Source of the DNA: Phycicoccus avicenniae_A
GTDB lineage: Bacteria; Actinomycetota; Actinomycetes; Actinomycetales; Dermatophilaceae
DNA length: 64,000 bases
Direction: 5' to 3'
Assembly (NCBI RefSeq): GCF_050496545.1
Contig: NZ_JBNVZV010000003.1
Coordinates: 124,001-188,000 of the forward strand
Below, in pieces: positions 28,001-40,000 of the stretch. The translations under genes were made by a program, and so were the position numbers. The notes under the pieces are model-generated. The model worked only from the letters and a program-made list of their open reading frames with translations, searched no databases and was not told where the DNA came from. Numbering within the stretch: the stretch's first letter is position 1; every line of letters starts with the position of its first letter.

Positions 28001-31000
28001 GTCGATGTCGTCCTGGGTCAGGGTGTAGGTCCAGGTGCGGTCGCACGGGATGGAGGCGCCCGGCGCGAGCGGACCGCTGGCGCACGGCGCCGCCGAGAGA
28101 CCGAGCAGCGGGTCGGTCAGCGTGAGGTCGCGCAGCGTGGTCGTGCCGTCGTTGCGCACCGAGAACGAGTACTCGATGGTGTCGCCGGCGTCGGCGCCGT
28201 TGCCGTCGGTGTCGGCCACGGCCGACGCGGACTTGGTCAGCGCCAAGGCGTTCCGACCCGTCACCTCGAGGTCGGCGCCGTCGGTGGTCCGCACCGGGTC
28301 ACCGGGCGGGGTGAAGCCGGTGGCGGTCGCGGTGTTCGAGAGCCCACCGGCGTCGATGTCGGCCTGGGTCAGCGTGTAGCTGCCCGCGCAGTCGACCGAG
28401 CGGCCCGGAGCCAGGGTCGCCACGCAGCGCAGCGCGGTCAACCCGATCCGCGGGTCGGCAACGGTCAGCAGGTCCAGGGTCTGGGTCCCGGTGTTGGTCA
28501 CCCGGAACGAGTAGTCGACGACGTCACCCGCGTCGGTGGTGGTGGGGTCCAGGCCCCGGTCCGTGGTCGGGGTCCCGGCGGTCTTGTCGAGGGACATCGA
28601 GTTGACGGTCGGCACCCGCAGGGTGGCGGCCGCATCGGCGCGGGTGGACGATCCGTCCGGCCCGGTGGCCGTCGCCGTCGCCGAGTTGTCGACGCGCCCG
28701 GCGTCGACGTCGGCCTGGGTCAGCACGTACGGGTCGCTCGTGCACTCGGTGGAGGCACCGGGCGCCAGCGAGCCCGCCCCGCACACCTCGTCCTCGAGCC
28801 CGAGGCGGGCATCGGTCAGCCGCACCGTCGAGAGGGTGACGTTCGAGGTGTTCGTGATGGTGAACGTGTACGTCGTCGTGTCGCCGGCGTCGACCCGACC
28901 GGAGTCGTTGGCGTCCGCGATGCTGCCGACCGCCTTCTCGAGCCGCAGCTCCGCGACGCGGTCCAGCGGGGTGACGGTCGAGGAGGTGTCGCTCGGCGCG
29001 GAGCCGGTGGGGGTCGTGGCCGCCGCCGAGGCCGTGTTCGCCACGGACCCCGCGTCGACGTCGGCCTGGGTCAGGGTGTGCACGTACGCGGTGTCGCACC
29101 CGACCGTCTCGCCCGGCTGCAGCGGGCCGGCGGAGCAGGGCACCGCGTCCAGGCCCAGCATCGGGTCGGTGAGCAGGACGTCCGTCAGGCGGGTCGTCCC
29201 GGTGTTGCGCACCGTGAACGAGTACGTGATGGTGTCGCCGGCGTCGGCCCCGTTGCCGTCCACGTCGCGGATGGCCGACGCCGTCTTCGTCAGGTCCAGG
29301 CCGGTCGCCGGGGCGAGCACGACCGAGGCCGAGGCGTCCGCCGAGACGCTGCCACCGTCTGGCGTCGTCGCGGTGGCGTCGGCGGTGTTGTCGACGCGGC
29401 CGCGGTCGACGTCCTCCTGCGTGAGCACGAGGTCGGCCGAGCACGTCGCCGAGGCGCCGGGCGCCAGACCCGTGGCGCAGGGCAGGGCGGTGGCGCCCAC
29501 CAGCTCGTCGCGGACGGCGATGTCGCGCAGCGTCCGCGCCCCGGTGTTGGTCACGGTGAACGTGTAGGTGACGGTGTCGCCGGCGTCCTGGCGCCCGCTG
29601 CCGTTCGTGTCCTGCACGGCACCCGCGGACTTGGCCAGGCTCAGTGTCGCGGGTCCGTCGAACCGGGTCGTCGTCGTGTCCTCGTCGGTCACGTCACGCC
29701 CACCCGGGTCGGTGCCCGTCGCGGTGGCGGTGTTCGTGACGGAGCCCGCGTCGATGTCGGCCTGCGTCAGGACGAGGACCGGCCCCGAGCACGTCCGCGT
29801 CTCACCCGGCTCGAGCGGCGCGCTGCCACAGGGCAGTCCGCTGACGTCGAGACGAGCGTCATCGATGCGCACCGGGTCCAGCCGCGTGGTGCCGGTGTTC
29901 GTCACACGGAACGAGTAGTCGATGGTGTCTCCGGCGTCGACCCGGCCGCTGCCGTCGGTGTCCGAGACCCCGCCCGAGAGCTTGGTGAGGACGATGCCGC
30001 TCTCCTGCGGGAGCGTCACGGTCGCGACGTCGGCCGCGCGCACGGTGCCGTTCGTCCCGGTCGCCGCCACCTCCGCGCGGTTGTCCAGGACCCCGGTGTC
30101 GAGGTCGTCCTGGGTGAGGACGTACGCGGGAGCCGTGCACGTCGTCGACCCACCCGGGGCCAGGGTGGTCAGCGGGCAGGTGACCGAGCCCACCAGCGGG
30201 TCGGTGACGGTGACGCCCCGCAGGGTCACGGCGGAGGTGTTCCTGACCGTGAACGTGTAGGTGACCGTGTCCCCGGCGTCGACGCGCTCGGGGTCGGCGC
30301 CCTGCGCGGTCGTCGGGTCGCCGGCGGTCTTGTCGAGGGTGATCTCGGCCAGCGCGTCGACCGCCACCGACGCCGTGGCGTCGTCCGTCGCCGTGCGGCC
30401 CCGGGTGTCGGTGCCGGTGACGCCCGCGGTGTTCTCGACGGTCCCGGCGTCGACGTCGTCCTGGGTGAGGGAGTAGTCGACCGCGCAGCGCACGACCTGG
30501 CCCGGCGCCAGCGACGGCGCGCAGACGAGCGCGTCGACCCCGATGCGCGGGTCGGTGACGGTGACGCCGGTCAGCGTCGTCGGCCCGGTGTTGGTGACCG
30601 TGAACGTCCACGTGACGGTGTCCCCGGCGTCCGCGCCGTTGGCGTCCGTGTCGACGACGGCCGACCCCTCCTTGGCCAGGTCGACCAGCGGGGATGAGTC
30701 GACCGCCCGCGAGGCCTCGGCGGCGTCGGTGACCCGGCCGCCGGTCGCGGCCGCGGCGGAGACGACCGCCGTGTTGTCGACGACCCCGGCATCGACCTCG
30801 CCCTGCGTGAGGACGTGGGTGCCGCGGACCGCGCAGGGGGTGGAGGTGCCCGGCAGCAGCGGGCCGGCCGCGCAGAGGGCGTTCGAGAGGCCGGCGACCG
30901 GGTCCTCGAGGCGAAGGTCGGTCAGGCTCACCGCACCGGTGTTGCGCACCGAGAACGAGTACTCGACGGTGTCTCCGGCGTCCTGGCGACCCGAGCCGTT

Positions 31001-34000
31001 GGCGTCCACGACCACACCGGCGGTCTTGGTCAGCTCGACCGACGCGGGTGCACCGAGGACGAGGGAGGCGGTGTCGTCGTCCTCGACCGTGCCGCCGGTT
31101 GGGGTCGCGGCGCGGGCGACGGCCGTGTTGTCGACCCGGTCGGCGTCGGCGTCGGGCTGGGTCAGCACGTAGGTCGACGAGCACGTCGTGCTCGCCCCGG
31201 GGGCCAGGGTCCCCGTCCCGCAGACGCTCTGGGCCCGGCCGATCCGGCTGTCCTCGACCGTGACCGAGGTCAGCGTGACCGCCGAGGTGTTCGTGACGGT
31301 GAAGCCGTAGGTGACGGTGTCCCCGGCGTCGCGGCGGCCGCTGCCGTTGGTGTCGGCCACCCCGGTCACGGCCTTGTCGAGGCGGAGGGCGGCCAACGTG
31401 TCGACGGACACGGTGGCGGTCGAGTCGTCGGTGGCGGTGGCGCCGGCCGCGCTCGTGGCGGTCGCCGTCGCCGTGTTGCGCACGGCACCGGCGTCGACCT
31501 CGGCCTGCGTCAGGACGTGGACGAAGGTTCCCGCGCAGGGCTGGACCGCGAAGGGCGCCAGCGGCGTCGTCGTGCAGGTCTCGTCCTCCAGACCCAGGAG
31601 CGGGTCGTCGAGCGTGACCGCGGTCAGCGTGGAGGACCCGGTGTTGCGCACCGAGAACGAGTACTCGACGGTGTCACCGGCGTCCGGGCCGTTGCCGTCG
31701 ACGTCGGTCACGCCCGAGGCCGTCTTGGTCAGCTCGACCGACGTCGTCGGTCGGATGGTCACCGACGCCGCGTCGTCGTCCGTGACGGAGCCGCCCGAGG
31801 GCGTGCCCGCCGACGCGGTGGCGGTGTTGTCGACGCGGCCGGCATCGACGTCGGTCTGGGTGAGCGTGTAGGTCGCGCTGCAGGACGTGGTCGCCCCCGG
31901 TGCGAGCGCCGTGCCGCACGCGAGGCCGGTGACGCCGATGCGGGCGTCGTCCACCGTGACGGAGGACAGCGTCGTCGCACCGGTGTTGCGGACGCTGAAC
32001 GTGTAGGTGACCGTGTCGCCGACGCCCTCACGGCCCGAGCCGTTGGTGTCGACCACCGGGCCGGCGGTCTTCTCGAGGGTCAGCGACGACGGCGGCGCGA
32101 ACGTCACGCTCGTGCTGTCGGTGTCGGTGACGGTGACGTCGCGCGGGTCCTCGGCGCGCACGGTGGCGGTGTTGTCCACGCGGCCGGCGTCGACCTCGGC
32201 CTGGTCGAGGCGGTGCCCGGCGATGGTGCACACGGTGCTCTCGCCCGGAGCCAGGGTGGTCACCGGGCAGGTCACCTCGCCGGCCGAGGGGTCGACCACG
32301 CGGACCGCCTTGAGCGTCACGGTGGTCGTGTTCGTGACCGTGAACGACCAGCGGACGGTGTCGCCGACGGTGACCGAGCCGGACCCGTCGGTGTCCTCGG
32401 GGGCCGAGCCGCTCTTGGTGAGCGAGATCGACGCGACGCTGTCGACCGGCGTCAGCGTGGAGCTGGTCGCGGTCGGCGTCGTGCCGTAGGGCGGGACGGC
32501 GGTCGCGGTCGCGGTGTTGGCCACGGCGCCGGCGTCGACGTCGGCCTGGGTGAGCGTGTAGGTGGCGGTCGCCGCACAGGGGACCGTCGCCCCGGGCGCG
32601 AGCGGTCCGGCGGCGCACAGGACCGCCTCGGTGCCGGTGCGGGGATCGGAGACCCGGACGTCCGTGAGGCTGGTCGTGCCCAGGTTGCGGACGCTGAACG
32701 AGTACTCGAGGGTGTCGCCGGCGTCGGGGCCGTTGCCGTCCCCGTCCACCACGCCGGAGGCCGACTTCGTCAGCTGCAGCTGGGAGGTGCCGGGCAGCGG
32801 CACCCGGGCGCTCGAGGTGTCGGTGCTCGCCGAGCCGTCCGGCCGCAGGGCCCGGGCGCTCGCCGTGTTGTCGACGCCCCCCGCGTCCAGCTCGGCCTGC
32901 GTGACGACGTGGGTGCGGGTGCAGGTGGTGGTGGCCCCCGGCGCCAGGGACGCCGCGCCGCAGCGCGCGCCGTCCAGGCCCAGCAGGGGGTCGCTCACCG
33001 TGACGTCGGTCAGGGTCACCGTCGAGGTGTTGCGCAGCAGGAACGTGTAGGTGATGGTGTCGCCGGCCTCGATCCGACCGTCCGCGTCGATGTCGACGGG
33101 GGTGGAGGCAGACTTGGTCAGCTCGATGTCGCCGCTGCTCGGGAGCAGGACGGTCGCGTCGTCCTGGGCGGTGGCCGTCCCGGCGGACCCGGTCGCCCGG
33201 ATCGTCGCGGTGTTGTCGACCCGGCCGGCATCGATGTCGGCCTGGGTCAGCGTGTAGGGCGGGCTGGTGCAGGTCCGGGTGTTGCGCGGCGTGAGGGGCG
33301 AGCCACCGCCCGCGCACGAGAAGCCACTGAGCCCGATCCGGGCGTCGTCGACGAGCACGGTACGCAGCGTCGTGGTCCCGGTGTTGAGGACCGCGAACGT
33401 GTAGGTGACGGTGTCGCCGGCGTCGACCGTCCCCGACGTGTTCGTGTCGAGGACCGCGCCCGCGGTCTTGTCGAGCTGGGCGGCGTCGACCTGCGCGATC
33501 GGCAGGTTCGCCGTGTCGGTGCTCGTGACGGTGCCGCCGCCCGGCTCGAGGGCCGTGGCGGTCGCGGTGTTGGAGACGGCACCCCGGTCGGCCTCGGCCT
33601 GGGTGATCGTCACCGGCGGCACGGTGCAGGTCGCCTGCTCCCCCGGTCCGAGCACCGTCGGGACGCAGGTCACCGCTCCCGCCCGCGGGTCGGACACGGC
33701 CAGGTCGGTCAGCGTGACGGCCGCCGTGTTGGTGACCGTGACGGTGAAGGTCACCCGGTCGCCCGCGTCGACCCGCCCCGTGCCGTTGGTGTCGGCGACG
33801 GAGCCGACGGCCTTGTCGAGGATGATCTCGGCGACCTGGTCGACCGGCGTGGTGGCCGTGTCGGAGTCGCTGACCGTCGACCCGACCTGCGGCCGGCCGG
33901 TCGCGGTGGCGGTGTTCTCGATCGACCCCGAGTCGACGTCGGCCTGGGTGAGGACGTACGGACGCGGGCCCTGGCAGGTCACGCTCGCCCCCGGCGCGAC

Positions 34001-37000
34001 CGGGCCGGCGCTGCAGAGGTAGTCGACGAGGCCGAGCTTGTCGTCGGTGACCCGGATGTCGCGCAGCGTGGTGGCGCCGGTGTTGGTCACGGTGAACGTG
34101 TAGACGACCTCGTCCCCCGCGCTCGGGAGGCCGTCGTCGTTGGCGTCACGCAGCTCCCCACCGGTCTTGAGGAGCAGGAGCGCCGAGGTGGGCGAGAGCG
34201 GCGTGACCACCGAGTCCTGGCCCGGAGGCGTGCTCGTGCCGCCGCCGGGCGTGGTGGCCGTGACGGTCGCGAGGTTCTCGACGCGTGCGGAGTCGACGTC
34301 GCCCTGGGCCAGGACGAAGGCCGGGGCGGTGCAGCCGACCGTCTGCCCGGGCGCGACCGGCCCTGCGGCACAGAGGTACCCGGTGAGTCGCAGCTTGTTG
34401 TCGTTGACGACCACGTTGGTCACCGTGACGCTGCCGGTGTTCGTCACCGAGAACGAGTAGGTGATCGTGTCCCCCACGTCGACGCCGTTGCCGTCGACGT
34501 CGACGACGGGCCCGGCGGACTTGTCCAGGGCGAGGGTCGTCGGCGGCGTCAGGGTGACGGTGGCCGACGCCGCGGCGGTGGCCGTGCCCCCGCGCGGGTC
34601 GGACGCGGTGACGGAGGCCGTGTTGACGACCGTCCCCGCATCGAGGTCGGCCTGGGTGAGGCGGTACGGAGCGGCGGTGCACGTCGTGCTCGCCCCCGGC
34701 GCGAGGGTCGTCGCGGTGCAGGTCACCGTGCCGAGGCGCGGGTCGGAGACGGAGACGGAGGAGAGCGTCACCGTCGAGACGTTGCGGACGGTGAACGTGT
34801 AGGCGACGGTGTCGCCGGCGCTCTGTCGCCCGTCGGCGTTGGCGTCGACCACGGCACCGGCCGTCTTCGTGAGGGCCACCGCCGCGACCGTCGTCAGGGT
34901 GGTCGTCGTGCTCGACCCGTCGGAGGCGGTCCCGCCGGAGGCGCCGGTGGCCGTCGCGGTCGCCGTGTTCGACACGGCTCCGCTGTCGACGTCGGCCTGG
35001 GTCAGGGTGTAGGTGCGGGTCGCGGTGCAGTCCGACGCCGCCCCCGGTGCGAGTGGACCGGTGACGCAGAGCGTCCCCGACAACCCGAGCTTGGCGTCGT
35101 CGACCCGCACGTCCGTCAGGGAGACGTTGCCGGTGTTCCGGACCGCGAACGAGTAGGTGATGGTGTCGCCGGCGTCCGCGCCGTTGCCGTCGACGTCCGT
35201 GACCGCCGAGGCGCGCTTGGTCAGCTCCAGCGCGGGAGCCGCCGACAGGGGTCGGGTCGCGCTCGCCGACGCCGAGACCGTGTCGCCCGCCGGCGTGGTG
35301 GCCGCCGCCGTCGCCGTGTTGTCGACGCGGCCGGCGTTGAGGTCCGCCTGGGTCAGCGTGTACGCGGGGGCGGTACAGGTGGCGGAGGCCCCGGGCGCCA
35401 GCGAGCCCGTCCCGCAGGCGTAGTCGACGACGCCGACCTGGGGGTCGGTGACCCGGGGGGCGGTCAGGGTGCTCGCCCCGGTGTTCTGCAGGGTGAAGGT
35501 GTAGGTCACGGTGTCGCCGGCGTCCTGGCGACCGGAGCCGTTCGCGTCGACCACCGCGCCGGCGGTCTTCGTGGCGCTGAGCGAGCTCGGTGCGGTGACG
35601 TCGCGGACGGCCGTGGCGACCGCCGTGGCCGTGGTGCCGCCGGGCGTCCGGCCGCTCGCCGTGGCGGTGTTCTGCACCCGACCGGCGTCCACGTCCTGCT
35701 GGGTCAGCGTGTGGATGAAGCCGGAGCAGGTGGTGGAGGCACCGGGCGCCAGGGTGCCCGTGCCGCAGACCTCGCCGGAGAGGCCGAGCATCGCGTCGCT
35801 GACGCGGACGAGGCTGAGCGTGACGTTCGAGGTGTTGGTGACCCGGAAGCCGTACGACACCGTGTCACCGGCGTCCTGGCGCCCCGAGCCGTTGGCGTCC
35901 ACGACCGGGCCGGCCGTCTTGGCGACGGTGAGGGTGGCCAGCTGGTCGACGTCGCGGACGGCGCTCGCGGAGGCGGTCGGCCGGGACCCCGCCCGCGGCG
36001 TCGCGGACGCCGTCGCCGTGTTGACCACCTGGCCGGCGTCGAGGTCGGCCTGGGTGAGCGTGTACGTCGCCGAGGGGCACGAGAGGGTGGCGCCGGGAGC
36101 CAGCGGTCCTGCCGCGCAGACGCTGCCGGAGAGCCCGAGCAGCGCGTCGTCCAGCCGGATGTCGTCGAGGGTGGAGCCGCCGGTGTTGCGGACGGTGAAC
36201 GTGTACGTGACGGTGTCACCGGCGTCGGGGCCGTTGTCGTCGGTGTCGACCACCGCTCCCGCGGTCTTGGTGAGGGCGATCGAGTTCGTGGGGACGATCG
36301 GCCGGGTCGAGGTGCCGGTCGTCACCGCCGTGGTGCCACCCGTCGGGGTCGTCGCGCTCACCGACGCGGTGTTCGTCACGCCGCCGGCGTCGACGTCGGC
36401 CTGCGTCAGGACGTACTCGCGCGGGGCCGGGCAGGAGACGCTCTGGCCGGGCGCGATCGCGCCGGGGGCGCAGGTGAAGGCGGTGAGCCCGAGCTTGGGG
36501 TCGATGACGACGCCGTCGCGCAATGTCGTGGCGCCGGTGTTGGTCACCTCGAAGGAGTAGGCGACGGTGTCGCCCGCGTCCTGGCCGTTGCCGTCGAGGT
36601 CGGTGACCGCGCCGGCCACCTTCCGCAGGGAGACCGACGACGTCGGCGCCAGGGCGCGGCGCTCGACGTCGCTCGCGGTCACGGGTCCCGCGGGGGCGGT
36701 GCCGTCGACGGTCGCGGTGTTCTCGACGAAGCCGGCGTCGACGTCGGCCTGGGTGAGGACGTAGGGCGCCGGGGCCACGCACGTCGCCGTGGCACCCGGA
36801 GCCAGCGGTCCTGCGGCGCAGGCGGATCCGTTGATGCCCAGCTTGGCGTCGGTGATCTTGAGCGTCGAGAGGCTCTGGTTGCCCGTGTTGGTGACACGGA
36901 ACGAGTACGCCACCGTGTCCCCGACGTCGGGGCCGTTGCCGTCGAGGTCCTGGACCGGTTCGCTCACCTTGACGAGGGCCACGGACGCCGCGGGGACGAG

Positions 37001-40000
37001 CGTGACGACCGCCGCCGCGGTCGCCGTCGCCGTCCCGCCGCCCGGGGTGGTGCCGCTGACGCTCGCCGTGTTGTCGACCCGTCCGGCGTCGAGGTCGGCC
37101 TGGGTGAGGACGTACGCCGCCGCCGAGCAGGTCGTGGACTGCCCGGGCGTCAGCGTGGTCCGGACGCAGGTGACGGGACCGAGCTTGGCATCGGTCACGG
37201 TGACGTTGCCGAGCGTGACGTTCGAGGTGTTGGTGACGGTGAAGGAGTAGGTGACCCGGTCGCCGGCGTCCTGGCGGCCGCTGCCGTTGGTGTCCGCCAC
37301 CGCTCCCGCGGTCTTGGTCAGCGAGATCGCCGCGACGGTGGTGACGGGGGTCGTCGTGCTCGAGCTCGCGGTCGGCGCCGCGCCGCTCGGCGGGGTCGCG
37401 GTGGCCGAGGCCGTGTTCGTGACCGACCCGGCGTCGACGTCGGCCTGGGTGATCGGGTACGCGACGACCGTCGAGCAGGTGGCGGTGGCGCCGGGCGCGA
37501 GCGTCGCCACGCAGGCGGCACCGGAGACGCCCAGCTTGGCGTCGGTCACCGTGACGTTCGTGAGCGTCGTCGTCCCGGTGTTGCGCACCGAGAAGCCGTA
37601 GGTGATGCGGTCGCCGGCGGAGGGTCGGCCGTCCGCGTTGGTGTCGGCGATGCCGGAGGCGGTCTTGGTCAGCGCCAGACCGTTGGTGGGGGCCACGGTC
37701 ACGGTCGCCGAGGAGGTGTTGCTCACCGGCGTGGCGCCGTTCGGCGGCGTGCCCGTGGCGGTCGCCGTGTTGGTGACCGAGCCGGCGTCGACGTCGGCCT
37801 GGGTCAGGGTGTAGGTGCGGGTGCACGAGGTCGTCGCGCCGGCAGCCAGGGGGCCCGCCGCGCAGAGGACGTTCCCCAGCCCGAGGCGCGCGTCACCGAT
37901 CCGCAGGTCGCTGAGCGCGGTGTTGCCGGTGTTCCGGATCGAGAAGGTGTACGCGACGGCGTCCCCGGCGTCCTGGCGCCCCGAGCCGTTGGCGTCGGTC
38001 ACGGCGCCCGCGGTCTTGGTGAGGACCAGCGAGGCGGTCTGCGTGGGGGTGCTCGTCGAGTCGGTGTCGGTGACCGCCGGGAGGAACGGCGGTGTCCCCG
38101 TGGCCGTCGCCGTGTTGGCGACCGCTCCGGCCGTCACGTCGGCGGCCGTGATCGTGTACGGGCCGGAGACCGTGCACGCCGTGCTCTCACCCACCGACAG
38201 CGCCGGGTCGGCACAGGTGATGGTGATGCCCGCGGCCGCGAGGCGCGGGTCGCTCACCGAGGCGCCGGCGAGGGCGATGGTCCCGGTGTTGCGGACGGTG
38301 AACGCCCAGGTGATGCGGTCGCCGGCGTCGGTCAGGCCGTTGCCGTTGACGTCCTGCACGCCCTGGACGGTCTTGACGAGGTCGATGGACGGGGCCGGCG
38401 GGGTCGGTGGGGCGAGGCAGGCCGCGTTGTTCGCGGTGCTGCCCGCCTCCTGGCCGGCCGGCAGCGAGGCGGCGTTGTACAGGCCGGAGCCCGGCCCGGC
38501 GCAGGCCGTCGAGGGCGTCGTGCGGGTCATGTGCAGGCGCACCGTGACCGTCCAGGTCTGCGTCGTGGTCCCGCCGACGGAGGTCCCGGCAGGGGCGAGC
38601 GTGTACGGCCCGGTGGTCGAGGAGGTACCCGTCGTCGGGCCGGTCCACGAGGCGCCCTCGACGGCGATGCCCGGACCGAAGGAGGCGGTGTCGGTCAGCG
38701 CGCCGTACGTCGTCGGCGTCTGGCCGGAGTTGACGACCTGCACGGTGTAGGTCGCGGTGTAGCGCCCGGTCTCGGGGTCGAGGGCGCTCAGCGAGCCGGC
38801 CGTCTTCACGACGTCGAGGGACGCGGCGGAGGCCACGGGAGTGCTCGTGCTCGAGGTGTTCGAGGTGACCGACCCACCGCTCACGGGGCTCGCGGAGGCG
38901 GTCGCGCTGTTCGTCACCGCGCCCGCCGTGACATCGGCGCTGGTCACGGTGTAGACGGGCGAGGTCGTGCAGGTCGCGGTCGCACCGGGCGCGAGCGAGC
39001 CGGTGGTGCACGCCACGGCGCTCAGGCCGAGCTTGGCGTCGGTGACGGTGAGCGACCCGAGGGTGACGTTGCCGGTGTTCGTGACGCTGAACGTGTACCG
39101 GATGCGGTCACCGGGGTCGGTGACACCGTTGGTGTTGACGTCGGTCACCTCGGCGACGGCCTTGGTGAGCGACAGGCGCGGGGACGGCGGGAGGGGCGTC
39201 GAGGTCGAGGAGGTCGCCGTCGTGGTCACGCCGTTCGGTGCGTTGCCCCGCACCGTCGCGGTGTTGGCCACGGCACCGGCGTCGACGTCGGCCTGGGTGA
39301 CGGTGTACGACACCGCGGTACAGGTCATCGATGCGCCGACCGCCAGCGTCGTGGCCGGGCACGTGAGCGCGGGGAGGCCGACCTTCGCGTCGCTCAGCGC
39401 CACGGTGTCGAGGTCGACGTTCCCGCTGTTGCGGACGACGAACGAGAAGACGATGCGGTCACCGGCGTCGGCGCCGTTGCCGTCGAGGTCCTGGAGGGCA
39501 CCGGCGGTCTTGGTGAGGGTGAGCCCCGGGGCTGGCGGGGCCGGGGGCGTGGCGCAGGCGGCGTTGTCGGTCGTGCCGCCCGCCTCCTGCCCGGCGGGCA
39601 ACGTGGCGCCGTTGTAGAGGCCGGTCCCGGTGCCCGCGCAGGCCACCGCCTGGGTGCCGTTGGTGTACCGGAACGTCACGACGACGGTGTAGGTGTGCGT
39701 CGCCCCGGCGGCGATGCTCGTCCCGGCGGCGCCGATCGAGTAGGGGCCGGCGCCCGTCGCCGAACCGGTCGCCTGCCCGCTCCACGAGGCCCCGGTCGGC
39801 TGGAGGTTCGCGGCGAACGCCGGGGTGTCGGTGATCGGCCCGTAGGTACCGGCACCGTTGCCGGTGTTGCCTACCGTCACCGTGTAGGTCGCGCGGTAGG
39901 TGCCGTCGCCGGCCGGCCCGGTCACGGCCCCCGCGGTCTTGGCCAGGTTGAGGGTCGGCCGCGTGACGGTGACCGTCGCGGTGTCGGTGTCGGAGGCGGC

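Larger units (their letters stand above)
19165..39523 (-). repeat. 57-unit tandem protein repeat array
   Basis: Counting the opening motif KxxGxVxDxNxxGxxDxGD gives 57 units, about 348 bp each, interrupted once by a different module after unit 2. Most units hold two conserved Cys (in xxCxxxxLAPG and TxxC). Divergence between neighbouring units is high at protein level, except for the block duplication listed separately. Confidence 0.85.

Noticed and set aside
18743..30697. Plus-strand open frame of 3984 codons
   Set aside because: It is antisense to the giant repeat gene. Its translation is Gly/Arg/Val-rich with no domain or signal. The open frame is a by-product of high GC and of the repeat structure in the minus-strand gene.
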